This document shows, piece by piece, positions 1 to 7,581 of a stretch of DNA of 8,579 bases. The position numbers and the translations under genes are program-made. The stretch lies in assembly GCA_025451425.1 (NCBI GenBank), contig JANWKK010000025.1, positions 1 to 8,579 of the forward strand, read 5' to 3'. Within the stretch, counting starts at the first letter, position 1, and each line of letters begins with the position of its first letter. The stretch is from Gemmatimonadaceae bacterium. GTDB taxonomy: Bacteria; Gemmatimonadota; Gemmatimonadetes; Gemmatimonadales; Gemmatimonadaceae. The notes beneath the pieces are model-generated. The model was not told the DNA's origin. It did no database searches and worked only from the letters and a program-made list of their open reading frames with translations.

Positions 1-160
1 ATGCGCGTGGCACCGCACTTCGGGTGCCGGATCCCATTGGGGCCGCGTCCGTCTCGCCCGAACTAGGACGTTTGCGTCGTGACCGGGCCGTTGTGAATCA
101 TCGGACCGTCTGCTTCGTAGTGAATGGGTCGATTTGTTCGTTTTACCAGGAGGAGTACCA
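1..160. other. left-edge region, no confident gene
   Basis: No gene can be assigned here. Plus-strand frame 1 is open from the edge to a TAG at 64-66. Frame 3 is open from base 3 to a TGA at 162-164, which overlaps the ATG of the next gene as ATGA. Either could be the tail of a gene that begins outside the window. Neither translation resembles a family I recognise, and third-position GC in frame 3 is only moderate. The region must carry the ribosome binding site, and probably the promoter, of the 161-466 gene. Confidence 0.3.
148..153 (+). promoter_or_regulatory. Shine-Dalgarno site of the small membrane protein gene
   Basis: AGGAGG lies 7 bases before the ATG at 161. It is the strongest ribosome binding site in the window. 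It decides the start in favour of 161 over the in-frame upstream start at 134, which would put this site inside the coding sequence. Confidence 0.75.
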
Positions 161-466
161 ATGAGAGTGCTCTGGACGTTCCTCAAGGTGGTGATCGCCC
201 TCTGCGTGGCGATCCCTCTTTCAATCATTGTGTTAGCAACGGCGCTCGGCATTCTTGGCGCGCTCGTCGGTATCGCCATTCTCGCACTGAAAGTCGCGGT
301 CATCGCGCTGGTCGGGTACGGAGGCTTCCGCCTGATCTCGCGGCTCGTGGGCGGGCCGGCAAGGGTCGACCAGCGAAAGCAGGTCAGAGATCTGCCACCC
401 GCGGATCCGTACTATCAAGCGGCGATGCGCGAGTTGGACCGAGATCTGGGCGACACCGCACGGTAG
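161..466 (+). CDS. small two-helix membrane protein of unknown function
   Basis: A 101-residue protein not assigned to any named family. Residues about 4-28 and 30-62 are almost wholly hydrophobic (Val, Ile, Leu, Ala, Gly). They are best read as two transmembrane helices joined by a short Gly-Ala turn (LGILGALVG), a hairpin in the inner membrane. The C-terminal 35-40 residues are polar and charged. They begin with Arg-rich FRLISRLVGG and end with DPYYQAAMRELDRDLGD, probably a short amphipathic helix in the cytoplasm by the positive-inside rule. The start follows from the AGGAGG site just upstream. The YCII gene begins 50 bases downstream on the same strand, so the two may be co-transcribed, but nothing links their functions. 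It could be a membrane-stress or envelope accessory protein, but that is a guess from size and topology only. Confidence 0.75.
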   Translation: MRVLWTFLKVVIALCVAIPLSIIVLATALGILGALVGIAILALKVAVIALVGYGGFRLISRLVGGPARVDQRKQVRDLPPADPYYQAAMRELDRDLGDTAR

Positions 467-516
467 CTGCTTCGGCGGAAACGCTCATACTTGACGTTCT
501 TTCGGGGGCCGCCCTA

Positions 517-789
517 GTGAAATACGCTCTTATCTACGAGGCGACTCCCGATTTCCGAACGAACGTTCCGGCACACATCGCGGCTCATCGAGCGTTGTGG
601 GCAGCGTTTCACGCCGATAAGCGTTTGCTCATGGTTGGCCCGTTCACTGATGAGCCGGCGGGCGGAGCGTTAGGCATCTTCACCAGCCGCGCCGCCGCCG
701 AGGAGTTCGTGCGGCTCGATCCATTCGTCCAGCACGGCATCGTCGCGCGTTGGACGATTCGGGAATGGAACGAAGTGCTCGTCGAGTGA
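517..789 (+). CDS. YCII-family (YciI-like) protein
   Basis: A 90-residue protein, the usual length for the YCII family (dimeric alpha-beta barrel or ferredoxin-like fold). It opens with KYALIYEATPDF. His24 in HIAAHRALWAAF, Asp34, then LLMVGPFTDEPAGGALGIF and a closing IREWNEVLVE follow the family pattern: first beta strand, helix containing the conserved His, the Gly-Pro 'GPF' strand, a helix with AAAEEFVRLDPFV, and the final W-containing strand. In characterised YciI proteins a His-Asp pair is the proposed active site. The substrate is unknown for almost the whole family. The start is GTG at 517, because homologues begin at this strand, and a G-rich stretch (506-508) can serve as ribosome binding site. 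The longer in-frame extension to 124 overlaps the previous gene in another frame and is a shadow. Confidence 0.82.
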   Translation: MKYALIYEATPDFRTNVPAHIAAHRALWAAFHADKRLLMVGPFTDEPAGGALGIFTSRAAAEEFVRLDPFVQHGIVARWTIREWNEVLVE

Positions 790-831
790 GCGTACCGAGC
801 CGGCGATCGCGGACGCAATGCACCCGGCTGC

Positions 832-859
832 TTGACGCCGCGCGTTCGCGCTTTAGCTT
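832..859 (+). promoter_or_regulatory. predicted sigma70-type promoter of the small transcription unit
   Basis: TTGACG (832-837), 16 bases, then TAGCTT (854-859). The -35 matches TTGACA in five of six positions and the -10 fits TAnnnT. The predicted start of transcription is about 866-867, which coincides with the ATG at 867. The unit has a matching terminator at 983-1027. Confidence 0.5.
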
Positions 860-866
860 CGCCAGT

Positions 867-950
867 ATGCATTACGTGCGCGTTCTCCTCCTTAGCAGCG
901 CCCTCGGCCATTCGGTCGGGGGCTTCTGTGCATGGGAGAGGAACACCTAG
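867..950 (+). CDS. candidate leaderless short peptide (27 aa), possible leader peptide
   Basis: A 27-codon ORF lying exactly between a predicted promoter and a hairpin/terminator array. It begins MHYVRVLLLSSALG, carries a hydrophobic core with three consecutive Leu codons (CTC CTC CTT), and ends GGFCAWERNT before TAG. There is no Shine-Dalgarno site. The ATG sits about 7 bases after the -10 hexamer, so translation would be leaderless. The stop is one base before the first hairpin, the spacing seen in amino-acid attenuators, but codon content is not strongly biased to one amino acid and no biosynthetic gene follows. Alternatives are a small membrane or secreted peptide, or a chance ORF inside a small RNA. 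I do not recognise the peptide. Confidence 0.35.
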   Translation: MHYVRVLLLSSALGHSVGGFCAWERNT

Positions 951-951
951 A

Positions 952-978
952 GCGCTTCGAGAAGCGCCACGCTGGCGC
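952..978 (+). promoter_or_regulatory. two mutually exclusive hairpins before the terminator
   Basis: Hairpin A pairs GCGCTT (952-957) with AAGCGC (962-967) around a CGAG tetraloop. Hairpin B pairs GCGCCA (964-969) with TGGCGC (973-978) around a CGC loop. Both use bases 964-967, so only one can form at a time. Overlapping alternative stems directly after a short ORF and directly before a terminator are typical of attenuators. The pairings are seen in the sequence; switching is inferred. Confidence 0.45.
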
Positions 979-982
979 GATG

Positions 983-1027
983 AGCGGCCCCTCCCATCCA
1001 CGCGGTGCGAGGGGCCGCTTCGTTTTT
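983..1027 (+). terminator. strong intrinsic terminator
   Basis: AGCGGCCCCTC (983-993) pairs perfectly over 11 bp with GAGGGGCCGCT (1009-1019) around a 15-base loop. T-C-G and five T (1023-1027) follow. It ends the 867-950 unit. It could also end read-through from the YCII gene, whose stop is 194 bases upstream. Confidence 0.8.
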
Positions 1028-1369
1028 CCCCCGCTCGATGCTGCTCGCGGGTTCACCTTGTCGCAACTGCCGCTATGCCTCGACAACATGACGATTTCGA
1101 ATCGAACAACGACCAGGCGAACACCGGGCCGTTACGTGATGGTGACGAGCGTTTGCCGTTAGGCAGCGCCCGGCATCGAGTGCCGAGGCGGCCGCGCTCT
1201 CCAGCGGCACTGCCGGTGTCAGACGGCGCGATCTCACAAGCGGACGGATTCGCGTAGCCGCGCGGGCGGTTGCGCCCGGTCGCATCCCCGGTCGCGAGCT
1301 ATCCAATGCGCGCTGAGATGCTACATTCGCGGGTGCAGACAGTCGCAATTTCCAGGATAACGCCTAACG
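1028..1369. other. intergenic region upstream of the sensor kinase
   Basis: No convincing gene. A 60-codon plus-strand ORF (1075-1257) begins MPRQHDDFESNN and is rich in Arg, Pro and Ala. It has no ribosome binding site and no recognisable fold, so I do not call it. An extended -10-like element TGCTACATT occurs at 1319-1327, 43 bases before the kinase ATG, without a clear -35. AGGA at 1354-1357 is the only ribosome-binding candidate for the kinase, at a rather long 12-base spacing. Two copies of the CGTTAGGC motif lie here (1157-1164 plus; 1362-1369 minus), the second abutting the kinase start codon. Confidence 0.5.
1319..1327 (+). promoter_or_regulatory. possible extended -10 promoter of the sensor kinase
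   Basis: TG-C-TACATT matches an extended -10 (TGnTAnnnT). It would start transcription near 1334 and give a leader of about 36 bases before the ATG at 1370. No -35 hexamer is visible at the usual distance. This is only pattern matching. Confidence 0.25.
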
Positions 1370-2746
1370 ATGAATCCAGAGCTTGCGACGAGCATCCCAC
1401 AATTAGGGTCGTACCATACCTCCGATGGCAGTGCCCTCAGCGGCGCTGAATACCGCGCGCTCGTTGAGTACTCGTCAATGATGATCTGGCGCTCCGGCCT
1501 CGACGCCCGTTGTGACTTCTTCAACGAGACGTGGCTCGCGTTCACCGGCCGCTCGATGGAGCAAGAAGTCGGCGACGGCTGGGCCGAGGGTGTGCATCCA
1601 GAGGACCTCGAAGGGTGCGTCAACTTTTATCTCGAGAGCTTTCACTCCCGCAGAGCCTTCGAGATGGAGTACCGATTACGCCGCTATGACGGCCTCTATC
1701 GATGGGTGTTCGATCGCGGCACGCCGCACTTTGGCGACGACGGCGTCTTCAAAGGATTTCTGGGAACTTGCATCGACGTCGACGATCGGCGCCGCGCCCA
1801 GGTCGAGCGGGAGCAACACCACCAGGAGACGCTCGCGCTCTATCACGAGCTTCGGGAGCGCGAAGCAAAGATCCGGCGGTTGGTCGATTCGAACATCGTT
1901 GGCATCGTGTTCTCCGATCGCGACAGTAATGTGATCGAAGCGAACGAGGCGTACCTTCACATGCTCGGATACACGAGAGACGACGTCAAGGCGGGGCGGC
2001 TGCGATGGAGAGACTTCACCCCGCCGGAATGGTCGACCGTCAGCGAACGAGCGGCTGTCCAGATACGCGAGACGGGAATCTGCGACGTCTTCGAGAAGGA
2101 ATACTTTCACCGCGACGGGAGCCGCGTGCCCGTGCTCATCGGCGTCGCTACGTACGGAGAGTCGCCGAACGAGACGGTCGCATTTGTGCTCGACCTCAGC
2201 GAGCGCAGGCGTGCGGAGCAGGAGCGCGAGCGGCTGCGCCAGGCGCAGGCCGACCTCGCGTACATGAGCCGCATTCTCACGATGGGCGAGCTCGCCGGCT
2301 CGATCACGCACGACATCAAGCAACCCATTACCGCCGCCCAGGTCAGCGCGGATACGTGCGTACGGTGGCTCGCGCGAACGGTACCGGATCTCGACGAAGT
2401 CCGCGCCGCCGCCGCGCGCATGTCGATCGAGGTAAGGCGCGCGAACGACATCATCGATCGCGTTCGTTCGATGTACACGCGCAGCGCGCCGCGGCGGGAC
2501 ATACTGGATGTCAATGACCTCGTTCTAGAAGTGGCGGCGCTTCTCGAGCGCGAGGCCACCGTTCATGACGTCTCGATAACGACCGATCTGGAGCCGACAC
2601 TTCCATCACTCATCGGCGATCGCGTGCAGTTGCAGCAAGTGCTGCTCAACCTCATGCTCAACGCGATCGAGGCGATGAAGGGCGGTCGGGCGACCTGCAG
2701 ATCACGTCGCGACGAAACCCGGCTGGTGAGATCCAGATCTCCGTGA
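1370..2746 (+). CDS. PAS-PAS sensor histidine kinase, N-terminal part (frameshifted)
   Basis: A cytoplasmic two-component sensor kinase with no transmembrane segment or signal peptide. Residues about 28-140 form a PAS/PAC domain (LVEYSSMMIWRSGLDARCDFF, then YRLRRYDGLYRWVFDRG and GFLGTCIDVDDRRRAQ). A short coiled coil (about 143-170) follows. Residues about 170-280 form a second PAS (VDSNIVGIVFSDRDSNVIEAN, AFVLDLSERRRAEQ). The dimerisation and phosphotransfer segment is ILTMGELAGSITHDIKQPIT, with His314 as phospho-acceptor in an H-box of the 'HE-x-NQP' type seen in FixL-like kinases. The N-box NLMLNAIEAM (about 427-436) begins the ATPase domain. After GGR (438-440) the frame turns into Arg-rich nonsense and stops. 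The missing G1, F and G2 boxes occur at once in the +1-shifted frame, up to 2958. Adding one G to the GGG at 2688-2690 would restore a 529-residue kinase. No response regulator is adjacent. Signal and target are unknown. Confidence 0.85.
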   Translation: MNPELATSIPQLGSYHTSDGSALSGAEYRALVEYSSMMIWRSGLDARCDFFNETWLAFTGRSMEQEVGDGWAEGVHPEDLEGCVNFYLESFHSRRAFEMEYRLRRYDGLYRWVFDRGTPHFGDDGVFKGFLGTCIDVDDRRRAQVEREQHHQETLALYHELREREAKIRRLVDSNIVGIVFSDRDSNVIEANEAYLHMLGYTRDDVKAGRLRWRDFTPPEWSTVSERAAVQIRETGICDVFEKEYFHRDGSRVPVLIGVATYGESPNETVAFVLDLSERRRAEQERERLRQAQADLAYMSRILTMGELAGSITHDIKQPITAAQVSADTCVRWLARTVPDLDEVRAAAARMSIEVRRANDIIDRVRSMYTRSAPRRDILDVNDLVLEVAALLEREATVHDVSITTDLEPTLPSLIGDRVQLQQVLLNLMLNAIEAMKGGRATCRSRRDETRLVRSRSP

Positions 2747-2958
2747 CCGACACGGGAATTGGCCTGCCAACCGAGCACGTGGATCGCATCTTCGACGCGT
2801 TTTTCACCACGAAGCCCAAGGGAACCGGCATGGGCCTGTCGATCAGCCGCGCGATCATCGGGTCGCACCGGGGCCGGCTGTGGGCAAGCGCAAATCCGGC
2901 CGGCGGTGCGACGTTCCAGTTCACGTTGCCTCACGAGCCAGGCGAGACTTACGGCTGA
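2743..2958 (+). CDS. sensor histidine kinase, C-terminal ATPase part (out of frame with 1370-2746)
   Basis: This is the rest of the HATPase_c domain of the kinase before it, not an independent gene. It holds the G1 box DTGIGLP, the F box IFDAFFTTKPKGTG, the G2 box GTGMGLSISRAIIGSHRG and the final strand GGATFQFTLP. The homologous reading extends upstream of the GTG at 2743 to about 2692 (GDLQIT...GEIQIS), directly across the suspected one-base deletion. If the shift is real, a kinase with only an N-box would be inactive. The GTGA overlap between the upstream stop and this GTG (2743-2746) might in principle allow a separate ATPase fragment to be made, but sequencing error in a G run is simpler. 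Confidence 0.75.
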   Translation: MTDTGIGLPTEHVDRIFDAFFTTKPKGTGMGLSISRAIIGSHRGRLWASANPAGGATFQFTLPHEPGETYG

Positions 2959-2962
2959 TGCG

Positions 2963-5209
<2,247 letters not shown>

Positions 5210-5250
5210 TGCGCCGATTCCGGTTTCAATGTGTGTCGTGCAACGGCGAC

Positions 5251-5270
5251 CGATCGCGCAACGATCGCGC
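5251..5270. repeat. 11-bp-period direct repeat in the divergent region
   Basis: CGATCGCGC occurs at 5251-5259 and again at 5262-5270, one helical turn apart, 42-61 bases upstream of the esterase ATG. Such spacing suits a protein that binds the same face of DNA twice. The half-site is GC-rich and partly palindromic, so chance is possible. Confidence 0.3.
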
Positions 5271-5330
5271 TTCACATTCACCTTCGATTGCGATCAGCCC
5301 GAAGTCAATCTGCTGCTCGCTGGTGCTCGA

Positions 5331-5363
5331 AGCAGATGCGTCGCTTCGCTCCACAGGATGACA
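5331..5363 (-). repeat. degenerate 'CHPERSE'-type intergenic repeat
   Basis: On the minus strand this reads GTCATCCTGTGGAGCGAAGC followed by GACGCATCTGC. It resembles the GTCATCCTGAGCGAAGCGAAGGATC-like palindromic repeats found between genes in many soil and aquatic bacteria, which appear in spurious translations as CHPERSE. Here the minus-strand translation gives SCHPVERSDAS and the plus-strand frames give RFAPQDDK and ASLHRMTR. Identification rests on pattern recognition; other copies would be expected elsewhere in the genome. Confidence 0.5.
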
Positions 5364-5379
5364 AGAGCCGACTGGAACT

Positions 5380-6198
5380 ATGCTCACATCGACGTCTTTC
5401 GACATTCGCGGTCGCGTCGCGGCGATCACGGGCGGTTATGGTGTGCTCGGGAGCGCGATCGCGCGCGGGCTCGCGCGGGCGGGCGCGCGCATAGCGATCA
5501 TCGGCCGGCGTGCGGATGCCGCGGAGCGTGAAGCCGAAGTCATCACGCATGAAGGCGGCGAGGCGATCGGGATCGTCGCCGATGTGCTCGATCGGGACGA
5601 GACGCAGCGCGCCGCGGCGCAGCTCATTCGCGAGTGGGGACAGATCGACATTCTCGTGAACGCAGCGGGGGGGAACGTCGCGCGAGCGAGGAGCGACGCG
5701 ATTAGCGTGTTCGAAATACCGCTCGATGCCTTCGACGAGGTGTTGCGGCTGAACCTCCACGGTACAGTCATTCCGTCGATGGTGATCGGCGAGCAGATGG
5801 CGACGCAGCGCACCGGTTCCATCGTGAACATTTCGTCGATGGCGGCGATGCAGGCCTTGAGCGGCGTGATGGGCTACTCGATCGCGAAAGCGGGCGTCGA
5901 CAACTTCACGCGCTGGCTCGCGGTCGACATTGCGCGCCGCCACGGCGATGGTGTTCGCGTGAACGCGATCGCGCCTGGATTCTTTGTCACGACGCAGAAC
6001 CGTGCCGTGATGTTGAACGACGACGGGAGCTACACCGAGCGCGCGAAGGCGGTACTGCGGCAAACACCGATGGGTCGACTCGGGCGCCCCGAGGAATTAC
6101 TTGGACCAGTGCATTGGCTGTGCAGCGACGCCGCGTCATTCGTCACCGGCACGGTGATTCCGGTCGACGGCGGTTTCAGCGTCTTCAGTGGCGTCTAG
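5380..6198 (+). CDS. uxuB: SDR-family D-mannonate oxidoreductase (fructuronate reductase)
   Basis: A 272-residue classical short-chain dehydrogenase/reductase, a usual length for the family. It carries the cofactor-binding motif TGGYGVLG (17-24), NAAG (94-97), the catalytic Ser of NISSM (152 or 153), and YxxxK at Tyr166/Lys170. The C-terminal block PGFFVTTQNRAVMLNDDGSYT, then TPMGRLGRPEELLGPVHWL and ASFVTGTVIPVDGGFSVFSGV at the very end, is the pattern I associate with the SDR-type D-mannonate oxidoreductase (B. subtilis UxuB/YjmF type). That enzyme interconverts D-fructuronate and D-mannonate in hexuronate breakdown, in the cytoplasm. Arg43-Arg44 after the second strand may favour NADP(H), but this is uncertain. 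The neighbouring alpha-glucuronidase and glucuronoyl esterase genes support a uronate role. The pathway partners, uronate isomerase and mannonate dehydratase, are not in the window. An uncharacterised SDR acting on a related sugar acid is the main alternative. Confidence 0.78.
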   Translation: MLTSTSFDIRGRVAAITGGYGVLGSAIARGLARAGARIAIIGRRADAAEREAEVITHEGGEAIGIVADVLDRDETQRAAAQLIREWGQIDILVNAAGGNVARARSDAISVFEIPLDAFDEVLRLNLHGTVIPSMVIGEQMATQRTGSIVNISSMAAMQALSGVMGYSIAKAGVDNFTRWLAVDIARRHGDGVRVNAIAPGFFVTTQNRAVMLNDDGSYTERAKAVLRQTPMGRLGRPEELLGPVHWLCSDAASFVTGTVIPVDGGFSVFSGV

Positions 6199-6339
6199 GT
6201 CCAAGTGTTTGACTACCCTCACCCTAACCGCGGCCGATTATGGTTTTGGCTTGACAGCACGCCGCGGTAGCGCGAACATCTTGGGTCATAATATGACTTG
6301 ATCAGGTCGCCCGGCGACCTGTCCTCCGTCCTCCACGCG
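6199..6339 (+). promoter_or_regulatory. promoter region of the dehydratase/glucuronidase genes with a 13-bp palindrome
   Basis: A perfect -35 TTGACA (6251-6256) is followed at 17 bases by a poor -10, GAACAT (6274-6279). Just downstream is the exact inverted repeat GTCATAATATGAC (6285-6297), six-base arms around one A, which would lie over the early transcript as a repressor operator does. TAATAT (6289-6294) inside the palindrome is an alternative -10 without a -35. CCGCGGC (6228-6234) can pair with GCCGCGG (6261-6267) across the -35; with no T run it is not a clear terminator for the SDR gene. The binding protein is unknown. Confidence 0.45.
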
Positions 6340-7581
6340 ATGAAGATCATCGATATCCGGGCGACGCCCGTTGCCGTGCCGCTCGTCGCGCCCTTGCGCC
6401 ACGCGAACGGTTGTCATTGGGGTCGCTTCGTCCGCACCGTCGTCGAAGTCGAGACCGATGATGGACTCATTGGCCTCGGTGAGATGGGCGGTGGCGGCGA
6501 GAGCGCCGTCGCTGCGTTCGAGGCGCTCAAGCCTTATTTGCTCGGTCGAGATCCAGCGCGCCTCGAGGAGATGCGTTTTCTCATCGCCAATCCGACGGCG
6601 TCGCTGTACAACAATCGCACGCAGCTGCTCGCCGCACTCGAGTTTGCGTGCCTCGACATCCTCGGTCAGAAGTGGGGCGTCCCTGTTTCCGAGATTCTCG
6701 GCGGACGATTGCGCGATCGCGTGCCCTTCGCGTCGTACCTGTTCTTCCGCTATCCGAACGCTGACGGTGAAAACGAGGTCCGTACCGTCGATCAGCTCGT
6801 CGAAGAGGCGGCAGAGCTCAAGCGCGAGCACGGCTTCTCGACGCACAAGCTCAAAGGAGGCGTGTTCAATCCGGACTACGAGCTCGAATGCTATCGCGCG
6901 CTCGCCGAGTCGTTGCCAGGCGACCGGTTCCGATTCGATCCGAACGCGGTGTGGTCGACGGAGCAAGCGATCTCCTTCGCGCAATCGATCGAGGACATCA
7001 ATAACGACTATCTCGAGGATCCGGTCTTCGGGATGCACGGGATGCGGCGCACGCGAGAGAAAGTGCGCATGCCGCTTGCGACGAACACGGTCGTCGTCGG
7101 CTTCGAGCAGTTGGCGTCGAACGTGTTGCACACGGCGGTCGACGTGATTCTGCTCGACACGACGTTCTGGGGTGGCATTCGGCCGTGCGTGAAGGCGGCC
7201 GCGATTTGTGAGGCCTTTCAGCTTGGCGTCGCCGTCCATTCGTCGGGCGAATTGGGAATTCAGCTTGCGACGATGCTGCATCTTGGCGCGGTGATTCCGA
7301 ATCTCACCTTTGCGGCCGACGCGCACTATCACCAGCTCGTCGACGACGTGATTGTTGGTGGCCGGATGTGTTACTGCGGAGGGTCGATCGCCGTGCCGAC
7401 GGCGCCGGGACTCGGGGTCAAGCTCGATCGCGACAAGCTCGGCGAATATCATGAGCTGTTCGAGCGGCTCGGCAATTATCCATACGACCAGGATCCACTT
7501 CGTCCCGGGGGGACGCCTCTGATTCCGAATTCGCGCTGGGCCGATCCGAAGGACAGTCGCGCGCCGAAGATTCCGTGGTGA
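6340..7581 (+). CDS. glucarate dehydratase-like enolase-superfamily enzyme
   Basis: A 413-residue acid-sugar dehydratase of the enolase superfamily, close to the length of GudD-type glucarate dehydratases. The N-terminal capping domain runs from [14 protein letters not shown] to about 125, and the (beta/alpha)7-beta barrel follows. The expected active-site residues are present: KxK at Lys170/Lys172 (THKLKGG), metal ligands Asp200 (FDPN), Glu226 (EDP) and Asn249 (ATN), and the Asp273-His300 dyad ([18 protein letters not shown]). The tail has [20 protein letters not shown] and IPNSRW, as in this subgroup. Glucarate dehydratase makes 5-keto-4-deoxy-D-glucarate from D-glucarate; the true substrate here may be another aldarate or a methylated uronate derivative. 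ATG 6340 is chosen because homologues begin MKI. An in-frame TTG at 6298 abuts the palindrome and is unlikely. No clear ribosome binding site precedes it. Its stop overlaps the next start by four bases. Confidence 0.82.
   Translation: MKIIDIRATPVAVPLVAPLRHANGCHWGRFVRTVVEVETDDGLIGLGEMGGGGESAVAAFEALKPYLLGRDPARLEEMRFLIANPTASLYNNRTQLLAALEFACLDILGQKWGVPVSEILGGRLRDRVPFASYLFFRYPNADGENEVRTVDQLVEEAAELKREHGFSTHKLKGGVFNPDYELECYRALAESLPGDRFRFDPNAVWSTEQAISFAQSIEDINNDYLEDPVFGMHGMRRTREKVRMPLATNTVVVGFEQLASNVLHTAVDVILLDTTFWGGIRPCVKAAAICEAFQLGVAVHSSGELGIQLATMLHLGAVIPNLTFAADAHYHQLVDDVIVGGRMCYCGGSIAVPTAPGLGVKLDRDKLGEYHELFERLGNYPYDQDPLRPGGTPLIPNSRWADPKDSRAPKIPW

Larger units (their letters stand above)
5210..5379. 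promoter_or_regulatory. divergent promoter region between esterase and SDR genes
   Basis: This 170-base gap must hold the start signals of both the minus-strand esterase gene and the plus-strand uronate genes. A TTGACT hexamer is readable on the minus strand (5303-5308) with no good -10 at 17 bases. No convincing -35/-10 pair is seen for the SDR gene, and its ribosome binding site is at best the GGA at 5373-5375. A degenerate intergenic repeat (5331-5363) and a short direct repeat (5251-5270) lie inside. Shared regulation of the two sides is an inference from the layout. Confidence 0.4.

Noticed and set aside
867..1027. Signal recognition particle RNA, 6S RNA or a tRNA as the identity of the small unit
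   Set aside because: The SRP GGAAGGAAGCAG-type apical motif is absent, no cloverleaf can be drawn, and the length and stems do not match 6S RNA.
932..1162. 76-codon plus-strand ORF running through the terminator hairpin
   Set aside because: It reads straight through the 11-bp terminator and overlaps the mini-ORF in another frame. The terminator is the stronger signal.
1075..1257. 60-codon plus-strand ORF between the terminator and the kinase
   Set aside because: No ribosome binding site, low-complexity Arg/Pro/Ala composition after the first 20 residues, and no family resemblance. It remains possible but is not supported.
1676..2323. 215-codon minus-strand ORF inside the sensor kinase
   Set aside because: Antisense to the PAS and H-box coding region; composition reflects the opposite frame.
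5226..5429. 67-codon minus-strand ORF across the divergent region
   Set aside because: Its protein-like stretch SCHPVERSDAS is the translation of an intergenic repeat, and it runs into the SDR gene on the other strand.
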